Origin: Streptomyces spinoverrucosus
Lineage (GTDB): Bacteria; Actinomycetota; Actinomycetes; Streptomycetales; Streptomycetaceae
Direction: 5' to 3'
DNA: 64,000 nt
NCBI RefSeq assembly: GCF_015712165.1
Contig: NZ_JADPZX010000003.1
Span: 248,001 to 312,000 of the forward strand
Every line of letters begins with the position of its first letter. The stretch's first letter is position 1. The notes below the pieces were generated by a model. That model was not told the origin of the DNA. It searched no databases and worked only from the letters and a program-made list of their open reading frames with translations. Of the stretch, positions 23,388-31,242 are shown piece after piece. The position numbers were made by a program, and so were the translations under genes.

Positions 23388-25640
23388 GTGCAGCCGCTGA
23401 GGCCAGATGATCCGGAACGAGTGGGCGGCCATCGGCTGCTGGCCCGGCTCGGCGCGGGCGGGATGGGCGTCGTGTACCTGGGGCGAACGCCGGGCGGACG
23501 ACTCGCCGCGGTCAAGCTGGTGCACGAGCACTTCGGCGCCGACGCCCACTACCGTGCCCGCTTCCGCCGCGAGGTGGCCGCCGCCCGCACGGTGACGGGC
23601 ACGTTCACCGCCCCGGTGCTGGACGCCGACCCGGACGCCGCCGTGCCGTGGCTGGCCATGGAGTACCTGCCGGGGCTGTCCCTGCGGGAGGCCGTCGAGT
23701 CCTTCGGCGCACTGCCCTCACCCGCGCTGCGCCTACTGGCCGCCGCCCTCGCCGAGGCGCTCGCCGGCATCCACCGCGCGGGCCTCGCCCACCGGGACCT
23801 CAAGCCCCGCAACGTCATGCTGACCGCGAGCGGCCCCCGCCTCATCGACTTCGGGATCGCCCGGCCGCTCGACGCCACCGCGATCACTCAACCCGGCGCC
23901 TTGCTCGGCACCCCCGGCTTCATGTCGCCCGAACAGGCATCAGGCGGCCTCGCCGGTCCCGCCGGTGACGTTTTCTCCCTCGGCGCGGTCCTGGCGTACA
24001 CGGCGACGGGGCGGCCCCCCTTCGACGCCGCCGACAGGGCGGCCACCCTCGAACGCGTCCGGCTCGCGCGCGCGGATCTCGACGGCATCAAGGATCGCCG
24101 TCTGCGTTCCCTCGTCGCGGCCTGCCTGCGTCGCGAACCGGAGCACCGCCTGTCCGCCGTCGCGCTGCTGGACCGGCTGGGCGAGCCCGCCGACATGGTG
24201 TACGGCACCGGGTGGCTCCCGGCACCGCTGGCGGAGGCGATCGACCGGCGCTCGGCACGCGCCCGACCCGAGCCGCACGCCCCCGCACCGCCGGCGGAGG
24301 CGATCGACCGGCGCTCGACACGCCCCCAACCGGAGCCGCACGCCGCCGCCCCGGTGGCGGAGGCGCTGCACAGTGAGACGACCGCCGATCCCGACGCCGT
24401 CACGGCAGACGCCCCCGAGGCCCGCACGACCGGGCCCTCCCGCCCCCCGGACCGCCGCAAGCTGCTCATGGCCGTGGCCGCCGTCCCCGTGGCGATTGGG
24501 GCCGCCGTCGTGCTGGCGGAGAAGCTGCTGCCGGAGGAAGGGCACCCGGCGTCGCGTCCCTCGGGCCGGGCGTCACCGTCCCGCTCGGCCACCGTCCGCC
24601 CCCCCGTGGCCACCCGGCGGTGGCGGAGGAAGGCCCTCGACGACACGAGCTACCCGGACCTCTACCCGGCCGGTGACGTCGTCCTCGCCGCGAACAGCGG
24701 CCGGAGCGACGTCCACGCCCTCGATGCACGCACCGGCAGAATCCTGTGGTCACGCGCCGCCACCACCTCCGGCCCCGCCGACCACATCGCGACCGGCCCG
24801 GAAGCGGTGTACCTGTTCGACGCCCGCGACGGGGACAGCACGGAGGAATACGTCCTTCGCGCCGTCAATCCGGTCTCCGGATCCGTCCGGTGGACGTCCC
24901 GCGTGCCCTTCTTCCCCTGGGGCACGGCGGCCACCGCCTCGGTCCTCTGCGTCGCGGTGCACAACGAGGTGCGAGCCCTGGACGTCAAGGACGGCCGACG
25001 GCGCTGGACAGCCCAGGCCACCGGGATGTCCCTCACGGCCCGCGCCGAACTCGCGGTGGCTTCGGGTGAGCGCGTCATGACCGGCCTCGACGCGGGCAGC
25101 GGCCGGATCCGGTGGAGGTACGAAATGCCGGAGTCCCCGTTGTCCACGCTCGTCAGTGACGGCATGGTCTTCACCAGCGACACCCTCGGCACCCTGTACG
25201 CGGTCCACGCGGACGACGGGAAGGCCGCCTGGAAACACGCGTTCGACTACCGCAGTTCGGCGCGTCACGCGGGGAGCGGCATGGTCTACGTGAGCGAGCC
25301 GGACGGCCGGATCCGCGCCTTCCAGGCACGGACGGGCAAGCAGGCCTGGTCACGTCGGCCCGGCCGGGACGGCACGTCGTCCGGCGAGTCGCAGACGCTC
25401 GGCGTGTCCGACGGCACGCTCTGGATCCAGGGCCCCGACCAGACGGTGTACGCCCTCGACACCGCCGACGGCAGCACCCTGTGGACGTACGGTGCCCTCG
25501 CGACCGTCGGCTCGGTCACCGACCACGGCTCCGGAGCGCTCGCCGTCGCCGGTCTCGTACTCCTCGGCACCGACGGCGGACACGTCGAGGCCGTGAGCCC
25601 ACCCAGCCCTACGAAGGGAACCGCACGTGGAACGGCTTGA
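23388..25640 (+). CDS. PknB-type Ser/Thr protein kinase with extracytoplasmic PQQ-like beta-propeller
   Basis: A 750-aa single-pass kinase. Kinase domain about residues 12-268: glycine loop LGAGGMGVVYLG, K43, H135-R-D137 (HRDLKPRN), D154-F-G, GTPGFMSPEQ. A Pro/Glu/Ala linker (275-355) contains two near-identical 20-residue repeats (281-300 and 302-321, sharing AEAIDRRS and PEPHA). One membrane helix spans 359-377. The outside part (about 405-740) has repeated VxALDxxTGxxxW units of a PQQ-type propeller, a likely ligand or cell-wall sensor. I start at GTG 23388 since related kinases begin VQPLxPDDP; GTG 23352 is possible. It overlaps the next kinase gene by 14 bases. Confidence 0.9.
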   Translation: MQPLRPDDPERVGGHRLLARLGAGGMGVVYLGRTPGGRLAAVKLVHEHFGADAHYRARFRREVAAARTVTGTFTAPVLDADPDAAVPWLAMEYLPGLSLREAVESFGALPSPALRLLAAALAEALAGIHRAGLAHRDLKPRNVMLTASGPRLIDFGIARPLDATAITQPGALLGTPGFMSPEQASGGLAGPAGDVFSLGAVLAYTATGRPPFDAADRAATLERVRLARADLDGIKDRRLRSLVAACLRREPEHRLSAVALLDRLGEPADMVYGTGWLPAPLAEAIDRRSARARPEPHAPAPPAEAIDRRSTRPQPEPHAAAPVAEALHSETTADPDAVTADAPEARTTGPSRPPDRRKLLMAVAAVPVAIGAAVVLAEKLLPEEGHPASRPSGRASPSRSATVRPPVATRRWRRKALDDTSYPDLYPAGDVVLAANSGRSDVHALDARTGRILWSRAATTSGPADHIATGPEAVYLFDARDGDSTEEYVLRAVNPVSGSVRWTSRVPFFPWGTAATASVLCVAVHNEVRALDVKDGRRRWTAQATGMSLTARAELAVASGERVMTGLDAGSGRIRWRYEMPESPLSTLVSDGMVFTSDTLGTLYAVHADDGKAAWKHAFDYRSSARHAGSGMVYVSEPDGRIRAFQARTGKQAWSRRPGRDGTSSGESQTLGVSDGTLWIQGPDQTVYALDTADGSTLWTYGALATVGSVTDHGSGALAVAGLVLLGTDGGHVEAVSPPSPTKGTARGTA

Positions 25641-26967
25641 CCGGGGCGACCCCCGCGCGATCGGGCGCTACCGGATCCTGGCGCGCATCGGCACGGGCGG
25701 CATGGCCACCGTGTACCTGGGCCGGTCCGGGGGTGGCAGGGCGGTGGCGGTCAAGGTGCTGCGGGCCGACTTCGCCCACGAGCCGGAATTCCGGGCCAGG
25801 TTCCGGCGCGAGGTGGAGGCCGCCACGGCGGTCGGCGGCGTGTACAGCCCGCCCGTGCTCGACGCCGACCCCGATGCCGCGCGGCCCTGGATGGCGACCG
25901 AGTTCCTGCCCTCGGTGACCCTGCGCGACGCGGTGGAGCAGTACGGCCCGCTGCCCGCCCCCTCCGTGCGGCGGCTGGCCGCCGGTCTCGCCGAGGCACT
26001 CGCCGCGATCCACCGCACCGGCATCGTCCATCTGGACGTCAAACCGGCGAACGTGCTGCTGACCGCCGACGGCCCACGCCTGATCGACTTCGGCATCGCC
26101 GCCCGCGCCCGATCCACCGTCCCCTCGGGCTCCCGCGGCTTCATGTCCCCGGAGCAGATGGCCGGTTCCGCCGGACCGCCCAGCGACGTCTACTCGCTCG
26201 GCGCCACGCTCGCCTACGCCTGCGGTGAGCAGGACGCAGGCCATGTCGCCACCGACGAGACCCTGCGCACCCTCATCGCCGACTGCCGGCGTCCCGACCC
26301 GGCCACCCGCCCCACCGCCGCCGAACTGACCGCGCTGCTCGCCTCCGTGACACCCCGTCCGGAGGCCACGGACACCGCCTGGCTACCGACACCGGTGACG
26401 GCGGCGATCGACCGGCAGGCGAGCACCGCCGCCAACCCACCGCCGCCCGCGTCCGCGCCACCGAGCCGGCGCTCGCTGCTGATCGGGGGCGCCACCGTCC
26501 TGGCCGCGGCCGGAGGCGGGACGGCGGCCGTACTCGCCGGCACCGGAAGCGAGACCACGGACGAGGCGAAGAAATCCGACAAGCCCCGGAACGCCGCCGA
26601 CCCTGCGGCCTCCCCGTCGCCCTCGCCGCAACCCCCGGTCAAGCTGGAGTTCGTCATCACCGGCGACGGCCCGCTGAGCACGTTCACCTACTGGGTCAAC
26701 GGCCGCCCCACCACGTTGAACGACGTCCCGCTGACCTGGCGGCGGACCGTGGAGGTGCCGCGCGAGCCGGGCAGCGTCGAGTGGCGGCTGCGCTTCACCT
26801 TCCCCTCGGGCAAGGTCAGGGTCCGCGTGTACCGGGACGGCAGCCAGACCACCGACGCGAGCCACCCGCTCGATTCCGTCCTCGGCTTCCCCGACCTCTA
26901 CCCGTACGACGTGGACATGAGCGGCGCCAGCGCCATCTCGGGACCCCTCCCCGGCGCCGACGTCTAA
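25627..26967 (+). CDS. PknB-type Ser/Thr protein kinase with short extracytoplasmic domain, HLD variant
   Basis: A 446-aa single-pass kinase starting at GTG 25627 inside the end of the previous gene. The kinase domain (about 13-240) keeps G22-x-G, K43, D137 and D154-F-G, but the catalytic loop reads H135-L-D137 (VHLDVKPAN), so it is a non-RD kinase and may not need activation-loop phosphorylation. A Pro/Ala linker precedes a membrane helix at about 283-304. The outside portion of roughly 110 residues is small and beta-rich (KLEFVITGDGPLSTFTYWVNG), different from the propeller of its neighbour. Similar kinase domains suggest tandem duplication followed by swap of the sensor. The FHA gene follows 35 bases downstream. 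Confidence 0.88.
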   Translation: MERLDRGDPRAIGRYRILARIGTGGMATVYLGRSGGGRAVAVKVLRADFAHEPEFRARFRREVEAATAVGGVYSPPVLDADPDAARPWMATEFLPSVTLRDAVEQYGPLPAPSVRRLAAGLAEALAAIHRTGIVHLDVKPANVLLTADGPRLIDFGIAARARSTVPSGSRGFMSPEQMAGSAGPPSDVYSLGATLAYACGEQDAGHVATDETLRTLIADCRRPDPATRPTAAELTALLASVTPRPEATDTAWLPTPVTAAIDRQASTAANPPPPASAPPSRRSLLIGGATVLAAAGGGTAAVLAGTGSETTDEAKKSDKPRNAADPAASPSPSPQPPVKLEFVITGDGPLSTFTYWVNGRPTTLNDVPLTWRRTVEVPREPGSVEWRLRFTFPSGKVRVRVYRDGSQTTDASHPLDSVLGFPDLYPYDVDMSGASAISGPLPGADV

Positions 26968-27002
26968 CGTCACCACCAACGACTGTGAAGAGGGCGGACA
27001 CC

Positions 27003-27794
27003 ATGGCGAGTCGCGTGAGCAAGGTCAGCCTCCTGCCGAAGGACATCGGCAGCCTGAGCCGCACTGTTCTCCCCGGCCTGCCGGGCACGCTCTTCGTCCT
27101 GGGCGCGAACGGCGGTATGAGCGTGGCGCCGGACGCGGACTTCCGGGTGCTGTTCGGGCGCAACGAGCCCGAGGTGCACGTCTGTGTCGGAGCGGGCGAC
27201 ACCTGCGTCAGCCGACGGCAGGGGCTCATCACCCGCGACTCCTCACGCTGGGTGCTGCGCAACACGGGGAAGCTCCCCATCCGTTTCCCCGGGTCACGCC
27301 TCGTGCTCCGCGGGGATCACGCCCAACTGCCCACCGGATACACCCCGTTGTTCGTCGTCTCGCCCCGGCAGGAGCACCTGCTGGAGGTCCGCATCGCCGC
27401 CTCGGCGTCGTCCGGCTCGGGGAGCGGCGTCGAGGCGTGCGAGGACGAGACGTACGAACAAGGGCGCAGAAAGATCAGCGCGGAGGAGAGGCTGGTGCTC
27501 GTCTGCCTCGCCAAGCGCTACCTCCGCAACGACCCGCAGCCGCAGCCCCAGACCTGGGCCCAGGTCGCCTTCGAACTGGGCGAGCTGCGCAAGGGGGAGC
27601 GATGGGGGCCGAAGCGGGCCGCCCACATCGTCGCGAACGTACGCAAGCGGCTCAGCAAGGAGGACGGCGTCCCCGGGCTGCTGGAGGACGAGGTCCCGCA
27701 GCCGGTCGGCAACGCCCTCAACCACAACCTCATCACCGACCTCCTGGTCACCACGACGATCACCAAGTCGGACCTGGGCAAGCTGGGGGAGTGA
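27003..27794 (+). CDS. FHA-domain protein with C-terminal helical (DNA-binding-like) domain
   Basis: A 263-aa soluble protein from ATG 27003. An FHA-type phosphothreonine-binding domain spans about 48-122: FGRNE (G52-R53), VSRRQGLIT (S70, where VSRxH is usual) and LRNTGKLPI (N87). After an acidic/Ser linker, KISAEERLVLVCLAKRYL begins a second domain, followed by TWAQVAFELGE, KRAAHIVANVRKRL and a C-terminal helix. This looks like a winged-helix or HTH effector. The likely job is to bind phosphorylated kinase or substrate and pass the signal to DNA or a partner, completing a kinase-kinase-FHA module. Confidence 0.8.
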   Translation: MASRVSKVSLLPKDIGSLSRTVLPGLPGTLFVLGANGGMSVAPDADFRVLFGRNEPEVHVCVGAGDTCVSRRQGLITRDSSRWVLRNTGKLPIRFPGSRLVLRGDHAQLPTGYTPLFVVSPRQEHLLEVRIAASASSGSGSGVEACEDETYEQGRRKISAEERLVLVCLAKRYLRNDPQPQPQTWAQVAFELGELRKGERWGPKRAAHIVANVRKRLSKEDGVPGLLEDEVPQPVGNALNHNLITDLLVTTTITKSDLGKLGE

Positions 27795-27812
27795 CACACC
27801 GTCGACCCGTCT

Positions 27813-27829
27813 GCCGGGGCCGCCCCGGC
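27813..27829. terminator. Short GC hairpin between convergent genes
   Basis: A 7-bp stem GCCGGGG (27813-27819) / CCCCGGC (27823-27829) with a 3-base loop, 19 bases after the FHA stop. It is a modest candidate for termination. Confidence 0.4.
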
Positions 27830-27882
27830 CGCGACCGGGGGATGAACGTCGTTCGCTGAAGTGTCAGTCAGCTGGGCGGGGT

Positions 27883-28701
27883 TCAGCGCCGGCCGCGGTC
27901 GAGGGCGGCGGCCTCGCGTACGGCCTCGGTGACGGCGCGGTAGTCCTTGCGCAGGATCGCTCCGTGGTTGCCGGCGACCTTCGCGTGGATCTGGATGTTC
28001 GGGTTGCCGGAGGTGACCCTGTCGAGGCCCGCGCGTATCTGTTCCTGCTCGTCACCACGGCTTCCGAGGGACGTCCCCGAGGCAACGACATACCGCACCG
28101 GGACGGTGATGTTGTTCAGCACGGGGCCCAGCTCGCGCTCGCGGGAGAGCCTGCCGAGCTCGATGTTGCTGGTCGCCTGCTGTTCGGCGGTCATCCGCGG
28201 GGTCAGGCCGGTCGGGCGCAGCAGCGGCATGAACCAGCCCATCCGCCGAAACAGCTTGCGGATCCGCTGCTCCATGGCCTCGTCCAGCCAGTCGTACGGG
28301 AACGCGCCGTCGACCAGGACCGCGCCGACGGCACGGTCCGGATTCCGGTCGGCCCAGTGCGCCGCGACGACCGCTCCATAGGACCAGCCCACCAGCAGCG
28401 CCCGGTCCACACCTCTGGCCGCGAGAACGGCATCGACATCCCGGACGGCGGCCTCGAAGGAATAGTCCGCCGAACGCTTCGATTTCCTGCCGCGAGCCCG
28501 CTCGTCGTAGGTGATGTGCCGCCAGCCCGTGCCCAGTTCGGCGATGACTCGCCGCCAGTAGCCCTGCGTGGCGAACTGGCCGTTGAGGTAGACCACGGGG
28601 ATGCCGGGACCGCCGGTGTCGGTGACGGCCAGGGCCGTGTCGTCGACCGGCACCATGCCGGCCCACTTCGAATTGGTCGGTGACGTGCTGCTGTTCGTCA
28701 T
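27883..28701 (-). CDS. Alpha/beta-fold hydrolase
   Basis: A 272-aa cytosolic protein from ATG 28701 with GGAGGAG just upstream. The order of features is that of the alpha/beta hydrolase family: VVYLNGQFATQGYWRRV (oxyanion loop region), YDERARGRKSKR, the nucleophile elbow GWSYG (Ser), a cap region after VDGAFPYDWLDE, and the catalytic His in VAGNHGAIL near the C-terminus. The substrate is unknown. It lies 23 bases after the DUF4097 gene on the same strand and probably shares its promoter. Confidence 0.85.
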   Translation of the reverse strand: MTNSSTSPTNSKWAGMVPVDDTALAVTDTGGPGIPVVYLNGQFATQGYWRRVIAELGTGWRHITYDERARGRKSKRSADYSFEAAVRDVDAVLAARGVDRALLVGWSYGAVVAAHWADRNPDRAVGAVLVDGAFPYDWLDEAMEQRIRKLFRRMGWFMPLLRPTGLTPRMTAEQQATSNIELGRLSRERELGPVLNNITVPVRYVVASGTSLGSRGDEQEQIRAGLDRVTSGNPNIQIHAKVAGNHGAILRKDYRAVTEAVREAAALDRGRR

Positions 28702-28724
28702 GGCTCCTCCTGGTCGCGTGAGCT

Positions 28725-29396
28725 CTACAGGCTGCGGGCGGTGATGTCGCCGTGGTCGGTGGTCGCGTGGATGTTCAGACCGGCCGCGGCGCCTTCGGTG
28801 TTGCTCAGGGAGTTGTGGATCCGGCCGTAGCCGGTGCCGGCGTCCAGGGAGGCGGAGACTCCGTGGGCGGCGCCGACGGTCACGTTGCCCATCCGGGTGC
28901 GCAGTACGACCGTGCCGGAGGTGGCCTCGGCGATGTGGATGTCGCCCTTCTGGGTGCTGATCTCGGCGGGGCCGGTCAGGCGGCCGACCGTGACGTCACC
29001 GGCGTGGGCGGTCACGCGCACGCCCGCGGCCTCGTCGATCTTGACGGCGCCGTAGGCGCCCTCGCAGGCGACGTCGCCGAGCCGTCCGACGCCCCGGAAC
29101 TCGGCGGCGGCGGCCTGCGCCTCGATGCGGGAACCGGCGGGCAGTTGGACCGTCACCTCGATGGATCCGGACGCGCCGAGGATCTGGTTCTTCTCCGCCG
29201 GGGCCTTGATCCGCAGGACGCCGTCGTCGAATTCGACCTTCGTCTGCTCAGCCGCCTTCACGTCGCGGCCCTTTGAGGCGTTGGCGGGCAGGACCTCGAC
29301 GACGGTGTCGGCCCGGTCGGCGGCGATGACCTGGATGCGCCCGGCGGGGATGTCCAGGACGGCGGAGATCGCGGCGGGGGTGTCGAACTTCTGCAT
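28725..29396 (-). CDS. DUF4097-family beta-strand repeat protein
   Basis: A 223-aa protein of short repeated beta strands (VTAHAGDVTVGRLTGPAEI, STQKGDIHIAEATSGTVVL and the like), the hallmark of the DUF4097/adhesin-like beta-helix family. It has no signal peptide, so it is cytoplasmic. The start could be either of two adjacent ATGs (29399 or 29396); the second has the better distance to GAGGAG. It leads a two-gene operon with the alpha/beta hydrolase. The leader has several TGCAAT/ATTGCA words that look like binding sites for a regulator not encoded here. Function unknown. Confidence 0.8.
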   Translation of the reverse strand: MQKFDTPAAISAVLDIPAGRIQVIAADRADTVVEVLPANASKGRDVKAAEQTKVEFDDGVLRIKAPAEKNQILGASGSIEVTVQLPAGSRIEAQAAAAEFRGVGRLGDVACEGAYGAVKIDEAAGVRVTAHAGDVTVGRLTGPAEISTQKGDIHIAEATSGTVVLRTRMGNVTVGAAHGVSASLDAGTGYGRIHNSLSNTEGAAAGLNIHATTDHGDITARSL

Positions 29397-29443
29397 CATG
29401 CTCTCCTCGTGCGTTCGTGGTTTCTGACATTGGAAACGCTACG

Positions 29444-29566
29444 TTGCATTTGAGGATCCTGCAATGAGTTCGTTGCGCGAAACTCGTATATGCGCAGCTA
29501 GAAGCAGAGTTTTCATTGCAATGGCCGTAAATCTAACGCAATGAAAGATGCTGCGGCCGTTGCAAT
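29444..29566 (-). promoter_or_regulatory. Cluster of TTGCA/TGCAA half-sites upstream of the DUF4097 operon
   Basis: Words at 29444-29448 (TTGCA), 29460-29464 (TGCAA), 29514-29523 (perfect palindrome CATTGCAATG), 29539-29543 (GCAAT) and 29560-29566 (TTGCAAT) occur in 123 bases. The region is also unusually AT-rich for this genome. It is the remaining non-coding stretch between the P450 stop and the DUF4097 start (29397-29673, minus strand). Confidence 0.5.
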
Positions 29567-29673
29567 CGTGCTGCGAATGAACGCTACGCCGGGCGCCAGA
29601 AGCGCGAAGCCCGGGTGCGGCCGCGGCCGGCGGCGGCACCCGGGCATGACGTACCCGCTGGTCTCCTCGGGGT

Positions 29674-31032
29674 CTACTGAGCGGACGTGCGACGCGGCCG
29701 CACGGTCATGAGCAGCGTTCGGGGCCGTACGGTGGCCCGGGCGACGGGGCGTACGGTCTGGCCCGGGGCCAGTTCGAACCGTATGCGCCGGACGATCGTG
29801 GCGATCGCGGTGATCAGCTCGGTGAGCGCGAACCTGTCACCGATGCACTTGTGCTTGCCTGCCCCGAACGGCAGGAACGCCCCGTCGGGGAGGGCCTGTT
29901 CCTCGTCCAGCCAGCGGTCCGGGTCGAAGGTGAGCGGGTCGGGGAACAGCGCGGGGTCGCGGTGCAGCGCGTGCTGGCAGTACGCCAGCTCGGTGCCAGC
30001 GGGCACCGTCCAGGGGCCGAGACTGGTCTCCTTGAGGGTGCGGCGGGTGACGAGCCATCCGGTGTGGTGCAGCCGCAGGGCCTCCTGGATGACGCGGTTG
30101 AGGTAGGGGAGCCGGGGGACGGACTCGAACGTGACCGGGGCGTCGCCGAGGACCTCCTCCAGCTCGGCCAGGACGCGGTCCTCGATGTCGGGGTCGCGAG
30201 TGAGCTCGTACAGCACCCAGGACAGCACAGAGGCGGTGGTCTCGGTGCCGGCCACGGCGAGGGTGAGGATCTCGGAGCAGATCTGGTGACCGGTCAGCGG
30301 TTCGCCGGTCTCCTCGTCCTTGGCGCGCAGCAGCAGGGACAGCATGTCGCCGGTGTCGTGCCCGGAGGCCTGCAGATCGGTGACGGCCTGGCTGATGGTG
30401 GCCCGTACGGCGTCGCGGGCGGCGGTGAAGCGGCGGTTGAAGGGCAGCGGCAGCCGTTCGACCCAGTCGGGCAGCATGATGCGTGCGCCGACACCGTTCA
30501 TGACCACCGACAGGTCCTGGCGCAGCCTGCGGAAGGTGCGCTCGTCGAGGCTGCCGGAGAAGACGGTCTTGGCGAGCATGTCGAGGGAGAGCTTGACCAT
30601 CGCCTCGCGCACGTCGAGGGTCCGGCCGGGCGTCCAGGAGTCGACGGCGGCCGTCGCTTCGGCGCGCATGATGTCGACGTAGCGGGTGATCTCGGGGCGG
30701 GCGAAGGCCGGTTGGAGCTGTCGCCGCTTGCGGACGTGCTCCTGACCGGCGGCTGTCACCACGGAGTCGCCCAGCAGCTGCCCCATCTTCTCGAAGAAGC
30801 GGCCCTTGTCGAGGGCGGGGCCGAGGTCGACGAGCATGGTGCGGATGAGCTCGGGGTCCTGCACGATCACCGTGCGGGTGCCGGGCTGGAGGGTGATCTC
30901 CACGAGTGGACCGTAGTTCTCGCGGAGCGAGGCGATGAAAGCGAGGTTGTCGCGCATGAGCTGTACCGCGTGACCCAGCAGCGGAACTGATCCTGCTGCC
31001 CGGGGTATCGGGGGAGGAGCTACGAGCGTCAC
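29674..31032 (-). CDS. Cytochrome P450 (pentalenene-oxygenase-like class)
   Basis: A 452-aa P450 from GTG 31032 with AAGGGAG nine bases upstream. It has a proline-rich start (APPPIPRAAGSVPLLGHAVQL), the I-helix AGTETTAS with the acid-alcohol pair, the K-helix EALRLH (ExxR), the PERF-like FDPDRW and the haem loop FGAGKHKCIG. Length and the PPxPxxxGxxPLLGH N-terminus are like the Streptomyces P450s that oxidise sesquiterpenes, but no terpene synthase is nearby. No ferredoxin gene is adjacent. It may work with the ketosynthase operon that follows, though it is on its own transcript. Confidence 0.88.
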   Translation of the reverse strand: MTLVAPPPIPRAAGSVPLLGHAVQLMRDNLAFIASLRENYGPLVEITLQPGTRTVIVQDPELIRTMLVDLGPALDKGRFFEKMGQLLGDSVVTAAGQEHVRKRRQLQPAFARPEITRYVDIMRAEATAAVDSWTPGRTLDVREAMVKLSLDMLAKTVFSGSLDERTFRRLRQDLSVVMNGVGARIMLPDWVERLPLPFNRRFTAARDAVRATISQAVTDLQASGHDTGDMLSLLLRAKDEETGEPLTGHQICSEILTLAVAGTETTASVLSWVLYELTRDPDIEDRVLAELEEVLGDAPVTFESVPRLPYLNRVIQEALRLHHTGWLVTRRTLKETSLGPWTVPAGTELAYCQHALHRDPALFPDPLTFDPDRWLDEEQALPDGAFLPFGAGKHKCIGDRFALTELITAIATIVRRIRFELAPGQTVRPVARATVRPRTLLMTVRPRRTSAQ

Positions 31033-31242
31033 GGGGGCGTGCTCCCTTCGGGAGTGATCAAGAGCGCCGTATCACTTCCCTGCTCATGGGGTTGCGCAAT
31101 CGGAAGCGGAACGTGGCTTTCACCACGGTCGGCAGGGCGCTTCCCGCGGCTCGTACTGAGCGGGAGGGGTCACGCCGACTCCGTGCGAGTGTTCCCGGAC
31201 GGACGGATCGCCGACGGCGCGCCACAGAGACGGGGTCACCGG
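31033..31242. promoter_or_regulatory. Divergent promoter region of P450 and SecA-like gene
   Basis: This 210-base gap between two divergent starts has no convincing open frame. It should hold both promoters; I see no clear palindrome. Confidence 0.4.

Noticed and set aside
29674..31032. P450 as part of a terpene cluster
   Set aside because: It resembles sesquiterpene oxidases, but no terpene synthase or prenyltransferase is in the window.
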